Below are positions 18,433-27,500 of a stretch of DNA of 64,000 nt, in pieces (position 1 is the first letter of the stretch; every line of letters starts with the position of its first letter). The DNA is from Actinacidiphila alni. Its GTDB lineage: Bacteria > Actinomycetota > Actinomycetes > Streptomycetales > Streptomycetaceae. The DNA lies in contig NZ_FONG01000002.1 in NCBI RefSeq assembly GCF_900112845.1, positions 248,001-312,000 on the forward strand, in the 5' to 3' direction. Both the position numbers and the translations under genes were made by a program. Below the pieces are notes generated by a model. The model was given only the letters and a program-made list of their open reading frames with translations, was not told the DNA's origin and ran no database searches.

Positions 18433-18572
18433 GTGCTGCCTTCCTTCCTCTTCCCCGGAACAGAGTAAAGGGCGATCGCCGCCGTAGGGGGGCCCGCAGG
18501 ACAAAGGCTTCAGCATGCATTTGCCAACGCTTGGGCGAACGACGGACGACGAACGACGGACGACGCGACGGG

Positions 18573-19349
18573 TCACGGCACCGGCTTCGCGTAGTGCAGG
18601 TCGGTGGAGCCGGAGTAGCCGGGCAGGGTGGTCCGCTTCTGCGCGCCGACCTTCCAGCCGAGCCCGTAGGCGTTGACGTACTGGAGGTAGTTCTGGATCG
18701 ACGGGCTGTCGTCGAGTGCCTTGCGCAGTTTCCGCTGGTCACCCACGGCGGTGATGCGGTAGGGCGGCGAGTAGACGCGGCCCTGGAGGATCAGGGTGTT
18801 GCCGACGCAGCGCACCGCGCTGGTGGAGATCAGCCGCTGGTCCATGACGCGGATGCCCTGGGCGCCGCCCTGCCACAGCGCGTTCACCACGGCCTGGAGG
18901 TCCTGCTGGTGGATGACCAGGTCGTTGGGCTGCGGGTCGGGGACGCCGGGCACCAGCGCCGTCGCGTTCGGCGGGGCGTCGTTGAGGGTGACGTCGACCG
19001 CGGGGCCGGTCAGCGGACCGGTGCCGGCCGCCTTGTCGAGGGCGTCGAGCCGGGCGCGTTCTGCGGGGCTGACGCCGTCGCCCTGCCGGGTCAGCCGGTC
19101 GACGTCCTGCCGGACCCCGGACAGCTGCCCTTCCAGCTGCTCGTTCCTGCTGTTCTTGGTGCGTACGGTGTCGGACAGCTTCGGCAGCGGGTCGTCGCTG
19201 CGGATGTCGACGCCCTTGGCGGTGTTGAAGCTGGTCCAGAAGATCAGTCCGGCCAGCGCGAAGACTCCCGCACTCATGGTGCGCAGCGCTACGGTGCGGT
19301 GGACAGGACGGGAGGAGGGGGTGGGGGATACCCCGTCTGAATCCGTCAC
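18573..19349 (-). CDS. DUF881 family membrane-anchored protein
   Basis: 258 aa from GTG 19349, with AGGAGA 9 bases upstream. An N-terminal membrane helix (about residues 27-45) is followed by a heptad-like coiled coil (about 65-110, LEGQLSGVRQDVDRLTRQ). The DUF881 domain then follows, with TGPAVDVTLNDAP, NDLVIHQQDLQAVVNALW and AYGLGW. The family is found near division and sporulation genes in actinobacteria and Bacillus and is thought to be envelope-associated. It diverges from crgA across a 143-bp spacer. Confidence 0.9.
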   Translation of the reverse strand: MTDSDGVSPTPSSRPVHRTVALRTMSAGVFALAGLIFWTSFNTAKGVDIRSDDPLPKLSDTVRTKNSRNEQLEGQLSGVRQDVDRLTRQGDGVSPAERARLDALDKAAGTGPLTGPAVDVTLNDAPPNATALVPGVPDPQPNDLVIHQQDLQAVVNALWQGGAQGIRVMDQRLISTSAVRCVGNTLILQGRVYSPPYRITAVGDQRKLRKALDDSPSIQNYLQYVNAYGLGWKVGAQKRTTLPGYSGSTDLHYAKPVP

Positions 19350-19492
19350 CGTACCCTGTCTCCTTACAACCCGAGGAAGCACTACGCTAACGGACGCCCG
19401 GAAGCGGTGGTGCCCCTTACCCGACCCGGAACCCGCCCGGTTTACCCCGTACACCCGCGCGGTTACGCAGCGCATCGACAGGAGCGTCCCTC

Positions 19493-19750
19493 GTGCCGAA
19501 GTCACGGATCCGCAAGAAGGCGGACTTCACGCCGCCCCCGCAGAAGTCCGCCACGGCCATAAAGTTCAACACCAACCGCGGCTGGGTGGCGCCGCTGATG
19601 CTGGCGTTCTTCATCGTCGGCCTGGCGTGGATCGTCCTGTTCTACGTGACCCAGGGCGATCTGCCGGTCGACGCCTTCGGCAACTGGAACATCGTGGTCG
19701 GGTTCGGCTTCATCGCGGGTGGCTTCGTCGTCTCCACCCAGTGGAAGTAG
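19493..19750 (+). CDS. crgA: CrgA cell-division inhibitor
   Basis: 85 aa from GTG 19493, with AGGAG upstream. A basic cytoplasmic N-terminus ([16 protein letters not shown]) is followed by two membrane helices (about 30-52 and 65-82) separated by a short loop, which is the CrgA layout. CrgA interacts with FtsZ-ring and peptidoglycan-synthesis proteins, and in Streptomyces it delays septation of aerial hyphae. The usual neighbours (DUF881, rhomboid, cyclophilin) support the call. Confidence 0.96.
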   Translation: MPKSRIRKKADFTPPPQKSATAIKFNTNRGWVAPLMLAFFIVGLAWIVLFYVTQGDLPVDAFGNWNIVVGFGFIAGGFVVSTQWK

Positions 19751-19820
19751 CGCCCGCACCCGGTGCGAACAGCACTGCCCCCAGCACTGCCCCGACCGCC
19801 CGCACGCCGCGCCCGGACGT

Positions 19821-20041
19821 TTGTCCACACGGTTATCCACAGTGGGGAAAAGGTCGGAAGATCTGTGGATAACCTCTTCGAGGTTGACGCCGGTACGACC
19901 GGTGGCCGGAACGTCGGCCACCGGTCTTTCGCTGATCTTGGGCCTGTTCCCGGGCCTGTTGCGCGGTTCGCACGGCTCTGATCAGGGTCGCTCCAGGAGT
20001 TGTGCACACCTTGCGAAGAGCTGCCTACACGCTGTGGATAA
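19821..20041. promoter_or_regulatory. DnaA-box cluster in the crgA-rhomboid intergenic region
   Basis: The 340-bp gene-free stretch 19751-20090 holds four strong DnaA boxes: TTGTCCACA (19821, plus), TTATCCACA (19833, plus), TGTGGATAA (19864, minus-oriented) and TGTGGATAA (20033, minus-oriented). A weaker TTGTGCACA lies at 20000-20008. All four match the Streptomyces DnaA consensus. The cluster is about 28 kb from oriC. S. coelicolor has DnaA-box clusters outside oriC that titrate DnaA and limit initiation, and this could be such a site (inference). Confidence 0.8.
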
Positions 20042-20090
20042 CGTGTGATCAACGCCAATGGACACGGGTCCGCGGCCGTGGATCCGCCGC

Positions 20091-20948
20091 TCAGGACGTG
20101 ATCTGGGCCACAGCGACCCCGGTGAGTGCCAGGGAGACCACCAGCACCGCCGCGAGCGTCCCCCACTGCACCAGGTCGCGGCGCTCGCGCGGCGCGTACG
20201 CCATCCCTATGGCGATCACCGTGCCGGCGATCAGGCCGCCCATGTGACCCTGCCAGCTGACGTTGGCCCACGTGAAGCTGAAGACGATGTTCAGCGCCAG
20301 CAGGATCAGGATCGGCCGCATGTCGTAGCGCATCCGCCGCATGAAGACGGCGGTCGCGCCGAACAGCCCGAAGACCGCGCCGGACGCGCCCAGGGTCAGC
20401 ACGTCAGGGGAGATCAGCAGCACGGCCGCGCTGCCGCCGAGCGCGGAGACGACGTAGAGCGCGAGGTAGCGGCTGCGGCCGAGCAGCCGTTCCAGCGGGG
20501 CGCCGATCCACCACAGCGACAGCATGTTGAAGCCGATGTGCCAGTACTCCTGGTGCAGGAAGGCCGAGGTGATGACGCGGTACCACTGGTCGGCGCCGTC
20601 GGCGACGCCGATACAGGCGTGCTGGCCCGTAAAAGGGTCGTTCCCGCAGATCGCGTAGAGCCCGAGATCGTTGACCAGCCGGTCGCCGACCGCCTTGACC
20701 AGCAGGAACACCGCGATGTTCAGGCCGATGAGGATCTTGGTGATCAGGAACGGGTCGGCCGCGACCGTGCCGCCGGCCACCGTACGGGGCGCGGCCGTCC
20801 TGCGGTTGGCCTCGTTCACGCACTCCGGGCACTGGAAGCCGACCGAGGCGTTGACCATGCACTCGGGGCAGATCGGCCGCTCGCAGCGCGTGCAGCGGAT
20901 ACCGGTCTCCCGGTCCGGGTGCCGGTAGCAGCAGACCGCCTGGTCCAT
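20091..20948 (-). CDS. Rhomboid-family intramembrane serine protease with zinc-finger N-terminus
   Basis: 285 aa. Residues about 6-45 form a B-box-like zinc module (CYRHPDRETGIRCTRC followed by two CPEC pairs). Six or seven membrane helices follow, with catalytic Ser in TLGASGAVFGLFGA and the His in VSWQGHMGGLIAG. Rhomboids cleave membrane proteins within the bilayer. The ribosome site GGGGAGA fits ATG 20948. It is a conserved neighbour of crgA and the cyclophilin gene; substrates are unknown. Confidence 0.95.
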   Translation of the reverse strand: MDQAVCCYRHPDRETGIRCTRCERPICPECMVNASVGFQCPECVNEANRRTAAPRTVAGGTVAADPFLITKILIGLNIAVFLLVKAVGDRLVNDLGLYAICGNDPFTGQHACIGVADGADQWYRVITSAFLHQEYWHIGFNMLSLWWIGAPLERLLGRSRYLALYVVSALGGSAAVLLISPDVLTLGASGAVFGLFGATAVFMRRMRYDMRPILILLALNIVFSFTWANVSWQGHMGGLIAGTVIAIGMAYAPRERRDLVQWGTLAAVLVVSLALTGVAVAQITS

Positions 20949-21009
20949 GAGCCTTCTCCCCTGGTGACGCTGATGACGCGCGCAAGCGTTGGAACGCCGG
21001 GACGCCGAG

Positions 21010-21042
21010 ACGCCCCGCCCGTGATACGTGCGGGCGGGGCGT
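21010..21042 (-). terminator. Terminator downstream of the cyclophilin gene
   Basis: A perfect 12-bp stem ACGCCCCGCCCG / CGGGCGGGGCGT (21010-21021 and 21031-21042) with a 9-nt loop lies 32 bp after the cyclophilin stop and before the rhomboid start. Confidence 0.8.
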
Positions 21043-21073
21043 GACGTTCCCGTAGGTGCTTCCGAAGGGTACT

Positions 21074-21622
21074 TCAGCGCTTGTCGATGGAGACCGACTG
21101 CTTGTCGATGACAACGGTCTCGATGACGACGTCGTCCAGCGGGCGGTCGGTGCGCGGGTTGGTGGGGGCGCCGATGATCGAGTCGACGATCTTCTTGCTG
21201 GCGTCGTCCGCGACCTCGCCGAAGATGGTGTGCTTACGGGTCAGCCAGGTGGTCGGCGCGACCGTGATGAAGAACTGCGAGCCGTTGGTGGCCGGGCCCG
21301 CGTTCGCCATCGCCAGCAGATAGGGCTTGTCGAAGGCCAGGTCGGGGTGGAATTCGTCGGCGAACTCGTAGCCGGGACCGCCGGTGCCGTTCCCCAGCGG
21401 GTCGCCGCCCTGGATCATGAAGCCCGAGATGACGCGGTGGAAGACGGTGCCGTCGTAGAGCCGTGCCGTGGAGGGCTGCCCGGTGCGCGGGTCGGTCCAC
21501 TCCCGGGTGCCTTCGGCGAGCCCGACGAAATTGGCCACGGTCTTGGGCGCGTGGTTCGGCAGCAGCCGGATCACGATGTCGCCGTGGTTGGTCCTCAGGG
21601 TGGCGTAGAGCTGCTCGGCCAC
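21074..21622 (-). CDS. Peptidyl-prolyl cis-trans isomerase, cyclophilin type
   Basis: 182 aa from GTG 21622, preceded by GGAAGG. The cyclophilin fold motifs are complete: [51 protein letters not shown] and HTIFGEV. No signal peptide is present, so it acts in the cytoplasm. It catalyses proline isomerisation during protein folding. Confidence 0.96.
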   Translation of the reverse strand: MAEQLYATLRTNHGDIVIRLLPNHAPKTVANFVGLAEGTREWTDPRTGQPSTARLYDGTVFHRVISGFMIQGGDPLGNGTGGPGYEFADEFHPDLAFDKPYLLAMANAGPATNGSQFFITVAPTTWLTRKHTIFGEVADDASKKIVDSIIGAPTNPRTDRPLDDVVIETVVIDKQSVSIDKR

Positions 21623-21890
21623 GGTCTACCTTCCATAGTCTTCGCTGACGGGGACAAATCCTTTCACGGACCGGGTCGCGCGCGGGGGGTTCCCGGACGG
21701 TCCGTGACGCGGGAGGCTGCTGGGTGGCGGGAAAGGCTGATACGGCGCCGGTACCGGGGTAGTCGAGGTACGTGGACGACTCGCCCCTGACCCGTATGCG
21801 CGTCCGCACATGCCGGACACCGTATGGCGGGGCATGATTTCAAACCGGGTGGAAAGGCGAAAACCGTACGCCACCGAAGAGGAGGATTCC

Positions 21891-22742
21891 GTGACCCGCA
21901 TCGACAGCGTGCGCCACGCGGCCGACGTGACGAAGGACAGCGTGCGGCACGCCGCGGAGGTGGCGGCACCGTACGCGAGCACGGCGAAGGAGGGTGCCGC
22001 GCACTACGCGCAGCAGGCCGGCACGCTCGCCCGCCAGCAGTACGACGCCCACCTCGCCGACCGGCTGGGCCAGGCACGCGAGCAGGCCAGGGCGGCGGTG
22101 CCGCCGAAGGCCGTCGACGCGCTCGACACCGCCGCCAAGCGGACCCGGAAGACGGCCCGCGCGGCGGCCGACTACACCACGCCCCGGGTGCGTGCCGCCG
22201 CGGACTACGCGGCGCCGAAGGTACGGGCGGCCGCCGACTACACCGCGCCGAAGGTGGAGTCCGCGGTGAGCGCGACCCGAGCGGTCGCCGTGCCCGCCAA
22301 GGACGAGGCGGTGCTGCGCGGCACCGCCGCCCTGCACGCGCTGCGCGGCCAGGTGACCGCGGCCGAGATCGACGGCCTGGTCCGCAAGCGGATCCGCCGC
22401 GAGCGCACCGGCCGGGTCTTCCGCGGCTTGGTGATCGCCGGTCTGGTCGGCGGCGCCGCCTTCGCGGCCTGGAAGTGGTGGTCGAAGCAGACCAACCCGG
22501 ACTGGCTGGTGGAGCCCTCGGAGCCGACCGACGCCGACGACCGCGCGTCGATGAACGGCACCGGCACCCTGACCGTGGTGGAGCCGCTGGAGCACGCCAA
22601 CGGTTCGCCGAACGGCACCCTCGACCAGGTGGACGGTTCGGTGAACGGCTCCGTGGACACGGACGGTCTCGACCCGGAGGTCGAGGCCAAGCAGGCCGAC
22701 GCCGACCGTGACGACGAGGGCCGCGGCGGCACGTACCCGTAG
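21891..22742 (+). CDS. DUF5324 family protein, amphipathic repeats plus one membrane helix
   Basis: 283 aa from GTG 21891, with GAGGAGGA 6 bases upstream. The N-terminal ~150 residues are charged, alanine-rich and helical, and include three 11-residue repeats of the form AAADYTxPxVR (residues about 91-123). A single membrane helix lies at about 180-198 (GLVIAGLVGGAAFAAWKW). The C-terminus is acidic with repeated NGS/NGT. The repeats resemble LEA or apolipoprotein-like membrane-binding helices. I recall this family in Streptomyces beside the cyclophilin gene; its function is unknown. Confidence 0.88.
   Translation: MTRIDSVRHAADVTKDSVRHAAEVAAPYASTAKEGAAHYAQQAGTLARQQYDAHLADRLGQAREQARAAVPPKAVDALDTAAKRTRKTARAAADYTTPRVRAAADYAAPKVRAAADYTAPKVESAVSATRAVAVPAKDEAVLRGTAALHALRGQVTAAEIDGLVRKRIRRERTGRVFRGLVIAGLVGGAAFAAWKWWSKQTNPDWLVEPSEPTDADDRASMNGTGTLTVVEPLEHANGSPNGTLDQVDGSVNGSVDTDGLDPEVEAKQADADRDDEGRGGTYP
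22161..22259 (+). repeat. Three tandem 33-bp coding repeats
   Basis: Copies begin at 22161, 22194 and 22227, each encoding AAADY(T/A)(T/A)P(R/K)V(R/E). They lie inside the DUF5324 gene and are in frame, so copy-number changes would keep the reading frame. Confidence 0.85.
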
Positions 22743-22763
22743 GTCCGCGGACCGCCGAGCAGC

Positions 22764-22818
22764 ACGAACGCCGGTGGGCGGGCGCCCCTTCGAGGGGTGC
22801 CCGCCCACCGGCGTTCGT
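22764..22818. terminator. Bidirectional terminator between DUF5324 and MFS genes
   Basis: A 26-bp stem with one G·U pair (22764-22789 and 22793-22818) and a 3-nt loop lies between two convergent genes. Confidence 0.88.
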
Positions 22819-22887
22819 ACGTGGTGCATGCTGCGTGCTGCGTACGGCCGTGCTGTGTCGTGCGGTGCGGTGCGTGCCGTGCGCCGG

Positions 22888-24507
22888 TCATACGGCCGGG
22901 GCAGGGGCGGCGTTTGCTTCGGCTTCGACCTCGGCCTCGGCATCGGTCTCCACGTCCAGGACCGCGGGGACGTTGCGGAGGGCGAAGAGGGCGACGACCG
23001 CGCCGACCGCCATCAGCGCGGCGGCGATGAGGGTGGTGGAGTGCATGCTGTCGGTGAAGGCGGACTTGGCGGCCTCGACGACCTGCTGCCCGGTGCTTCC
23101 GGGGAGCGCGGCGCCGGTCCCGACGCCCGAAGTGACGGACTCGCGGGCCGCCGAGGTCTGTCCGGCGGTCAGCCCGCCCGGCAGGGTCAGGTCGCTGCGG
23201 TAGAAGGCGCTGAGCACCGAGCCGAGGATGGCGATGCCGAGGGCGCCGCCCAGCTCCATCGCCGTCTCGGAGATCGCCGCGGCCGTACCGGTCTTCGTCC
23301 GCGGGACGCTCGCCAGCAGGGTGTCGGCGGTGACCGAGAAGACGAAGATCAGGCCGGCGCCGTTGACGACCAGGGCCGGCAGCAGCAGCCAGTAGCTGGA
23401 GTGCGGGGTGACCAGGCCCAGCGTCGCGGTGCTCGCCGCCATCAGGACCAGGCCGAACGCGACGGTACGGGCCCGGCCGATCTTCGGGATCAGCACCGCG
23501 GACAGCGGCGCCGCGAAGGCGGCGGACAGCGGACCGGGCAGCAGCGCGAGTCCCGCGGTCAGCGGCGACCAGCCGCGGACCACCTGGAAGTACAGGGAGA
23601 AGCCGAGCGAGAGCGTGGTGGCGGTGAACAGGGTCACGACGTTGGAGCCGACCGCGCCGGCGAAGGCCGGGTTGCGGAAGAACTTCAGGTCGAGCAGCGG
23701 GTCGGCGATGGTGGTCTGGCGGCGCAGGAAAAGCACGAGGGCGGCGATGCCGATCGCGGCCGAGATCCACACGGCCCGGTCGTCGACACCGTCACGGGCG
23801 GCGGTCTTGATCGCGTAGATGACGCCGAAGAGCGCGGCGATGGACATCGGCACGCTCGGCCAGTCCAGCCTGCCCGGCTTCGGGTTGCGGGACTCGGGGA
23901 GCAGCAGCCAGCCGGCCACGAGCACCACGGCCATCACCGGCACATTGATCAGGAAGACCGAGCCCCACCAGAAGTGGTCGAGCAGCAGTCCGCCGACCAC
24001 CGGGCCGAGCGCGAAGCTGGCGGCGCCGATGCCGCTGCTGATGCCGATCGCGGTGGTGCGCTCCTTGGGGTCGTCGAAGGCGCTGCGTACCAGGGACAGA
24101 GTGGACGGCATGATCGTGGCGCCCGCCAGGCCGAGCAGCGCGCGGGCCGCGATCAGCATGCCGGGGCCGTCGGCGTAGGCGGTGAGCGCGGAGGCCGCGC
24201 CGAAGCCGGCGACGCCCAGCAGCAGGAGTTTCTTGCGGCCGATCCGGTCGCCGATGTTGCCGGCCACGATGAGCAGGCCGCCGAGGACGAAGCCGTAGAC
24301 GTCGACGATCCACAGCAGTTGGGTGGAGGACGGGTTCAGCTCGCGGGACAGCGACGGGATCGCGTAGTTGAGGACGCTGTTGTCGATGCCGAGCAGGGCG
24401 GCGGCGACGCAGCAGATGGCGAGGACGGCCCAGCGCCGTCCGTGCGCCCGGCCGGCGGCTCCGGAGCCGCTGGAGCCGGTGGTGGTGTGCTTCGGTGTGG
24501 TGGTCAT
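22888..24507 (-). CDS. DHA2-family (14-helix) MFS drug exporter
   Basis: 539 aa from ATG 24507. Fourteen hydrophobic segments are visible. Motif A appears as GNIGDRIGRKKLLLLG, and the antiporter motif C region as ALGPVVGGLLLDHFWW. The first helix reads WAVLAICCVAAALLGIDN with the DHA2-typical acidic residue. Members export drugs, antiseptics or antibiotics by proton antiport. No Shine-Dalgarno precedes the ATG (the coding strand has CTCCTC there); a GTG at 24546 is an alternative start. It follows the AfsR-like regulator by 92 bp on the same strand and may be controlled by it. Confidence 0.93.
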   Translation of the reverse strand: MTTTPKHTTTGSSGSGAAGRAHGRRWAVLAICCVAAALLGIDNSVLNYAIPSLSRELNPSSTQLLWIVDVYGFVLGGLLIVAGNIGDRIGRKKLLLLGVAGFGAASALTAYADGPGMLIAARALLGLAGATIMPSTLSLVRSAFDDPKERTTAIGISSGIGAASFALGPVVGGLLLDHFWWGSVFLINVPVMAVVLVAGWLLLPESRNPKPGRLDWPSVPMSIAALFGVIYAIKTAARDGVDDRAVWISAAIGIAALVLFLRRQTTIADPLLDLKFFRNPAFAGAVGSNVVTLFTATTLSLGFSLYFQVVRGWSPLTAGLALLPGPLSAAFAAPLSAVLIPKIGRARTVAFGLVLMAASTATLGLVTPHSSYWLLLPALVVNGAGLIFVFSVTADTLLASVPRTKTGTAAAISETAMELGGALGIAILGSVLSAFYRSDLTLPGGLTAGQTSAARESVTSGVGTGAALPGSTGQQVVEAAKSAFTDSMHSTTLIAAALMAVGAVVALFALRNVPAVLDVETDAEAEVEAEANAAPAPAV

Positions 24508-24599
24508 GCCGAGGAGAATGCGGCGCGCCCCTGACGGCCCCCGCACCGCGCGCTGACCGCTCTACGGCACCCGCTGACCGCCCCGCGGTGCGCGCCCGG

Positions 24600-27500
24600 T
24601 CAGTCCCCAGGGGCCAGGTAATCGGTGACCACGGCGATCGCCGCGTCCCGGCCGAGTCCGGCGGCGCGGGCCCGCTCGCGGTCGTACGCGGCCGTTCCGA
24701 GGGCGGCGCGCACGGCCGCGACGGCGGCGTCGGCGTCGGGTCCCGCGGGTGCCCGGCCGCGCAGTGCCTCGGCGGCGCCGAGCAGCGCGGCGGCGGCAGA
24801 CACGTCGCCGCTCAGCAGCGCCAGGCCCGCGGTCGCCTCGGCGGCGACGGCGCCGCTCAGCGGGAGCTGCATGGCGACGCTGTCGAGGCCGACCGCCTCC
24901 CGGAAGTGCGTGCGGGCGAGGTCGGCGTCGCCGTCGGCGACCGCGACCCGGCCCAGGGCGACCAGCACGGCCGAGCGGGTCCCGTTGCTGGAGAACCAGC
25001 CGACCGGGCACTCGTCCAGCGCCCGCTCGTACAGCCCGCGGGCGGTGCCGGTGTCGCCGCGCAACCGGGCGCACTCGGCGAGCGTCAGGTGGGCGCGGGC
25101 CAGGTATTCGGGCGAACCCGCCCTGCGGGCCAGGTCGACGGCACGGCCGCTGGAGGCGGCGGCCGCCGCCAGGTCGCCGGCCCGGATGCTGTAGGCGGCG
25201 CTGTTGCAGAGCAGCTCCGCCATGTCGAGCGCGGAGCCCAGCTCCTCGGCCAGCAGCAGCGCGTCGTCCATCAGGGCGCCGGCCAGCGGCTGTTCACCGC
25301 GGTGGTCGGCGAGGTCGGCCAGGACGCTGAGGGTGGTGATCATGCCCCAGCGGTCGCCCTGGCGGCGGAACCCCTCGTAGGAGGCGGTGCATTCGCGCTG
25401 CGCGGTGTCCGGGTCGCCGTTGATGATCCAGGACTGGAAGCCGGTGCCGAGGTGGATCAGCGCGCGGTACCAGGGGTGGTCGTCGGAGGCGAGGAAGTCC
25501 GCGAAGGCGTCCTCCAGCACGCTCGTGTCCTCCTCGGGCACGCCCGCGAAGGGCGCCCACAGCAGGGTGAGGACGGGGTAGCGGCGGGACAGCCGGTGCA
25601 TCGCGTCGACCACCCGGGTCGCCGCGGCGAGGTGACCGGCGAATTCCTCGGGGTCGGGCAGCATGCCGACCACCGCCATCACGCAGAGCGCATACTCCTC
25701 CTCCATGCCCTCGGGCACGTGCGGGCCGAGCACGCCGAGGATGCGGCGGGCGGGCGCGACGCCCTCGTAGCGCACACCGCGCAGCAGCCAGTACGAGGAG
25801 AGCGCCGCGACCAGCCGCATCGCTCCGTGGATGTCGTCGGCGTCCAGGCAGCGGTGCAGGGCGGCCTGGAGATTGTCGCGTTCGCCGTCCAGCAGCCGCA
25901 GCCACTCCAGCTGTTCCGCCCGGCGCAGGTGCGGGTCGGCGGTGAGTGCGACGTCCAGGAAGTACGCGGCGTGCGCCCGGCGGGTGGCCTCGGCCTCGCT
26001 CTCGCCCGCTCCCGCGCCTGTGGCGTCCCCGGAAAGTCCCCCGTGACGTTCCCCGGTACGTTCCCCGGTACGTTCACCGTGACGTTCCCCGGTACGTTCA
26101 CCGGCCGCCGCGAGCCGCTCGGCGCCGTACGCCCGGATCGACTCCAGCATCCGGTAGCGGACCCGGCCGGCGCCGTCCGGCTGTTCGGCGACCACCAGGG
26201 ACTTGTCGACCAGCGCGTCCAGCAGGTCCAGGACGTCCTCGGCGAGGATGTCCGTGCCGTCCGCGCACACCGCCTCGGCCGCGTCCGGTGTCCAGCCGCC
26301 GGCGAAGACCGAGGCGCGGCGGAGCACGGCCCGTTCGTCGTCGGGCAGCAGCTCCCAGCTCCAGTCGACGACGCCGCGCAGCGTGCGCTGCCGCGGCTGG
26401 GCGGTGCGGCTGCCGCGCGACAGCAGCCGGAAGAGCGCGTCGGGCCGCACCCCGAGGCTGTACGGGGCGTCGTCGACGGGCAGCGCGCCGAGCCGCTCGG
26501 CGATGTCGGTGGCCGACAGCGACCGCAGCCGGGCGGCGGCCAGTTCGATGGCGAGCGGCAGGCCGTCGAGCGCGGTGCACAGCCGCAGGACGGCGTCGAG
26601 CGTGGCCGGGTCCGCGGTGGGATCGAAGTCCGGCCGTACGGCGACGGCCCGTTCGGTGAACAGCCGGACCGCGGGGGACCGCAGCGCCTGCTCCCGCCCG
26701 CTGCCGGGCGCGGGCAGGTCGAGCGTAGGGACCGGGCTCAGTATCTCGCCGTTGATGCCGAGCGCCTCCCGGCTGGTGACCAGCAGCCGCAGACCCGGCG
26801 CCTCGGCGAGCAGCCGCTCGGCCAGCCGGGCCGCGTCCTCCACCACGTGCTCGCAGTTGTCGAGGACCAGCAGCAGCGGGCGGGCGCCGAGGGCGGCGGC
26901 GATCCGGGCGACGGGGTCGGGCGCGCCGCCGTGGACGGCCGCCCCCAGCAGACCGCCCTCGCGCAGACCCAGCGCGCCGAGGACGGCCTGCGCCACCTCG
27001 GAGCCGTCGCCGATCCCGGCGAGCGGGACGAAGTACGCGTCCTGCGGGTGCCGTCCGGCCGCCTCGACCGCGAGGCGCGTCTTGCCCGCGCCGCCGGGAC
27101 CGATCAGCGTCACCAGCCGGTGCCGCGCCAACTGCTCGCCGATCCGCTCCAGTTCGGTGGCGCGGCCGACGAAGCTGGTGAGCTGGGCGGGGAGTTCATG
27201 GTGGGGCGGGGCGTCGGCAGGGGCTCCAGGGGGAGCCGCCGACGCTGTTGCCGACGATGTTCCACGTGAAACATGTCCGGCCGCGCCCGCACTGTCCCCG
27301 GTGTCGGTTTCACGTGGAACATTCCCGGGCCGGTACGGGTCGGGCTTTCCGGGGTCGGGGGCCGGACTGGTCACGGGGGTGGGTACCGATGCGGGTGCGG
27401 GCGGGAGCAGGGCCGGGTCGCCGCGCAGCACCGCCAGGTGCACGGCGGCCAGTTCGGGCCCGGGATCGGCGCCGAGCGAATCCGCCAGCTCCCGCCGTGC

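Noticed and set aside
22888..24546. Ribosome site for the MFS gene at CTCCTC before ATG 24507
   Set aside because: CTCCTC is on the coding strand and is the complement of a Shine-Dalgarno, so it cannot act as one; the start remains uncertain.
26043..26102. Possible CRISPR-like array
   Set aside because: The repeats are 12 bp, directly adjacent without spacers, and lie in frame inside a gene.
24495..27269. A 924-codon plus-strand frame opposite the AfsR-like gene
   Set aside because: Gly/Arg/Val-rich translation without motifs, exactly mirroring the BTAD/NB-ARC/TPR coding strand.
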